NCBI GenBank assembly: GCA_029907715.1
Contig: JARYLI010000001.1
Span: 1 to 64,000, forward strand
Length of the DNA stretch: 64,000 nt
Direction of reading: 5' to 3'
Source: Methanothrix sp.
Lineage (GTDB): Archaea; Halobacteriota; Methanosarcinia; Methanotrichales; Methanotrichaceae
The position numbers and the translations under genes were made by a program. The notes under the pieces were generated by a model. That model was given only the letters and a program-made list of their open reading frames with translations. It was not told where the DNA came from and ran no database searches. Each line of letters begins with the position of its first letter. Position 1 is the stretch's first letter. Below, one piece after another: positions 61,997 to 64,000 of the stretch.

Positions 61997-63214
61997 TCAT
62001 ATTATATGACCCAGAATTGCATGCGGATCGATCAGCCCCATCCGGTGCCATATTATGTATATTCCGAGAAATGTTCCCAGGGTTGCGCCGAGGTTCGCAA
62101 GGGCGGCCACGAGCACGACCCTGAAGAACCGGTTCTCCATCATCTCACCCATGCTCTCAGCGCTTGCCAGGCGTTTCACATCCCCCATCGTCGGCTTCCT
62201 CTTCCAGGCTTCGACCATTCCGGCGAACCATCCTGCAGCGACCAGCGGATTCAGTGTGGTCATCCAGGCTATCATGAATGCAGTGAGGATCGACAACGGA
62301 TGACCTCTTGCAGCCACGACGCCCAGCGCTGCAAGGCCACCGGTCACCAGGAACCATATGCCAAATGCGAGAAGCACCACGCCGCTCGAGTATCCCGCTA
62401 TCAGGATGTAAACAAACGTGGCGATGATCAGGAGTGTGACGATGATGCCAAACGCCTTGCCCATGCTGAACCCCTTCTCAGGAGGCGCGTCGAAGATCCG
62501 GGTGTCTGGAATTCTTGAGGGATCTGAGAGGTAGCGCATTATGCCCTCGCGATGGCCGGCGCCCACGACCGCGAGGACCCTCCCGTATCTGGACAGCTCG
62601 TACAGGTTCCTGGCTATGTATGCATCCCGCTCGTCAACCAGCGCCCTGGCAGCGGATGGCGCGATCTTCCTGAACTCCGCCATGAGCTGGGATACCACAT
62701 CTGAATCGGTGACGCTGTCAACATCGAGATCCTCCTTGCCGAAGCCGAGGGCTGCCACGACGAGGCTCCAGAGCATCTTCATCTTCTCCCATATGCCCAT
62801 CGCCGACCAGAACCGCTGGATCGTTATGCTGATGTCCCTGTCGACAAGGGCGACCCTCGCGTTGACCTCCCTGGCAGCCTCTATGGCTGCGAGCATCTCG
62901 GATCCTGGCTTCACGCCCATCTCAGAGCCTATCTGCCTCTGCAGGTATGCGAGCAGCCACTGGACCAGAACCAGATAGATCTTTCCGCCGCTCAGAAGCT
63001 CGCTTATTTTTATATCCTCATCCCTCTCCTGGCCTGTCAGGGCAAGGTAGCGCCTCTGGCACAGCTCGACAGCCACGATATCCGGCCTGGTCTGCTCTAT
63101 GGCCTCTCTCACCTCGGCGACGCTCTTCTCTGATACGTGTGCGGTGCCTATGATCACTATCTCGTTCCTTGCATCAGTTACTGATCCTTCCGTGCCTTCC
63201 GTGATATCTGCCAT
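61997..63214 (-). CDS. TraB/GumN-family membrane protein
   Basis: 405 residues. An N-terminal TraB domain (about 15-255) has IIGTAHVSEKSVAEVR, VAVELCQRRYLALTG and AVVGAGHREGIMRYL, the GTAHVS...E...GAGH pattern thought to be a metal-binding, protease-like site. The C-terminal third holds about four helices (VTLLIIATFVYILIAGY, VVLLAFGIWFLVTGGLAALGV). Function in archaea is unknown; the homologue in Enterococcus blocks pheromone. Its start codon abuts the stop of the M50 protease gene (TAAATG), so the two membrane proteins are expressed together and the TraB protein may act with the protease. Confidence 0.85.
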   Translation of the reverse strand: MADITEGTEGSVTDARNEIVIIGTAHVSEKSVAEVREAIEQTRPDIVAVELCQRRYLALTGQERDEDIKISELLSGGKIYLVLVQWLLAYLQRQIGSEMGVKPGSEMLAAIEAAREVNARVALVDRDISITIQRFWSAMGIWEKMKMLWSLVVAALGFGKEDLDVDSVTDSDVVSQLMAEFRKIAPSAARALVDERDAYIARNLYELSRYGRVLAVVGAGHREGIMRYLSDPSRIPDTRIFDAPPEKGFSMGKAFGIIVTLLIIATFVYILIAGYSSGVVLLAFGIWFLVTGGLAALGVVAARGHPLSILTAFMIAWMTTLNPLVAAGWFAGMVEAWKRKPTMGDVKRLASAESMGEMMENRFFRVVLVAALANLGATLGTFLGIYIIWHRMGLIDPHAILGHII

Positions 63215-64000
63215 TTACAGCCTCACATCCGAGCAGAGCTCGATGGCTCTGAGAAGATCCTCTCTTGATATTATACCCACCAGCCTGCCATCCTCGATGA
63301 CGGGGAGCCTTCTTATCTTCTTATCGCCCATGATCTTTATGGCCGCGGTCGCCTCATCATCCGGTCCTATGACATATATGTTTCTGGTCATGACATCTCC
63401 GACACGGGTTGTCTCGCGCAGATGCTCAGGAACACGCTGCAGATCCGTGATCGTGACTATCCCCACAATCGCATCACCCACCATCACAGGGTAGCCCCTG
63501 TGCTTCTCATAGAACATCAATCGCATCAGCTCCGCCAGGGTCATCTCAGGTGGCACAACTCTCACATCTTTTGACATTATGTGCCTCACCTTTATGCCCC
63601 GCAGGCTGTCTGCTATTGTGGTGCTCCTGTCCTCCTCAGAGGCCGCTATGTAGAGGAATATGCCTATGATGAGCGTGAGGAAGTTCAGCGTGAAAAGCCC
63701 GAGGAATATGAGAAATACTGCAAAGATCTTTCCGAGGGCGGCTGCGTTCTTTGTCGCGACCACATACGGCATCCGGGTGGAGAACCACGCCCTGAGCACC
63801 CGACCGCCGTCCATTGGAAATGCAGGGATGAGATTGAATATCATCAGAATGATATTCATTATGCCCAGTGTCCACAGCAGTACGGAGAACGGATGGCCTT
63901 CGCCAAGCATCGATTCCGACTGAGTGTAGAGCAGTATCGAGATCACGCCGAGAGCCCCGCTGACTGCTGGTCCGGCTATAGCCATCCTCAGCTCCATCGA
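63215..64000 (-). CDS. site-2-type M50 metalloprotease with CBS pair (5' end beyond window)
   Basis: The C-terminal 260 or so residues of an intramembrane protease. FNLIPAFPMDGGRVLRAWF carries the second M50 metal-ligand Asp (the NPDG-like motif). The HExxH helix must lie upstream of the cut. Helices flank this, then two CBS domains (about 135-260 of the visible part: VRHIMSKDVRVVPPEMTL, VGDVMTRNIYVIGPDDEATAAIK), which usually bind adenosyl ligands and gate activity. It is probably a regulated protease for membrane factors, co-transcribed with TraB downstream. Incomplete only because the window ends. Confidence 0.87.
   Translation of the reverse strand, partial: SMELRMAIAGPAVSGALGVISILLYTQSESMLGEGHPFSVLLWTLGIMNIILMIFNLIPAFPMDGGRVLRAWFSTRMPYVVATKNAAALGKIFAVFLIFLGLFTLNFLTLIIGIFLYIAASEEDRSTTIADSLRGIKVRHIMSKDVRVVPPEMTLAELMRLMFYEKHRGYPVMVGDAIVGIVTITDLQRVPEHLRETTRVGDVMTRNIYVIGPDDEATAAIKIMGDKKIRRLPVIEDGRLVGIISREDLLRAIELCSDVRL

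Overview
The window is archaeal and almost certainly from a methanogen. It carries a pelota homologue, an archaeal-type AspRS, MptE (tetrahydromethanopterin pathway), an archaeal S-adenosylmethionine synthetase, Nob1, NurA, archaetidylinositol-phosphate synthase and the YcaO/TfuA pair that thioamidates methyl-coenzyme M reductase. An abundant-looking secreted protein with glycosylation sequons, an SSS-type solute symporter and the codon style suggest an acetoclastic filamentous methanogen of the Methanothrix (Methanosaeta) type. The species call is inference, since no rRNA lies in the window.

Layout. 1-5.2 kb: a transposase scrap, a ferritin-like protein, pelota, a strongly codon-biased secreted protein (sheath candidate), mptE and a non-discriminating-type aspS. 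5.2-8.4 kb: a phosphate module (pstB, phoU, AbrB-PhoU) without pstSCA, flanked by two direct copies of a 111-bp element, the right copy split by a MITE. 8.4-15 kb: a CoA-transferase/GNAT fusion, an FkbM methyltransferase, ADH synthase (aroA'), moeA and cbiP. 15.2-22.5 kb: a minus-strand group of secreted protein, cyclase and a 1688-residue hybrid histidine kinase, plus a calcium-loop surface protein. 23-32 kb: an aldolase, a P-type ATPase, a HyuA/HDAC-like/zinc-ribbon operon and mat. 32-36.5 kb: a Cys-rich protein with ycaO and tfuA, then nob1 and a GfcR-like regulator. 36.7-43.4 kb: two glycosyltransferases, an FwdC-like beta-helix protein, a radical SAM protein and adenine deaminase. 43.8-53 kb: a partial ABC system, mobB, an M20 peptidase, an MFS exporter, the cobalamin genes cobD/Cys-rich/cbiB and moaB. 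53.2-64 kb: a thiamine-binding protein, tRNA-Val, a sodium/solute symporter with a 31-codon membrane partner, a five-gene overlapping chain (MBL, argD, hisC, AK6 kinase, AIP synthase), thiC-nurA, TraB and an M50-CBS protease cut by the window end.

The strongest structural signal is a family of six MITE-like elements (109-201 bp) with CGCTCTTAT termini. Five of the six have perfect 8-bp target duplications, and one has an unoccupied version of its target about 3 kb away. The most interesting gene-level leads are the Cys-rich protein at the head of the McrA thioamidation operon, the sheath-protein candidate, the tiny symporter partner, the HyuA/HDAC cluster and a palindromic operator upstream of the ABC binding-protein gene. 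No CRISPR array, rRNA or prophage was seen.
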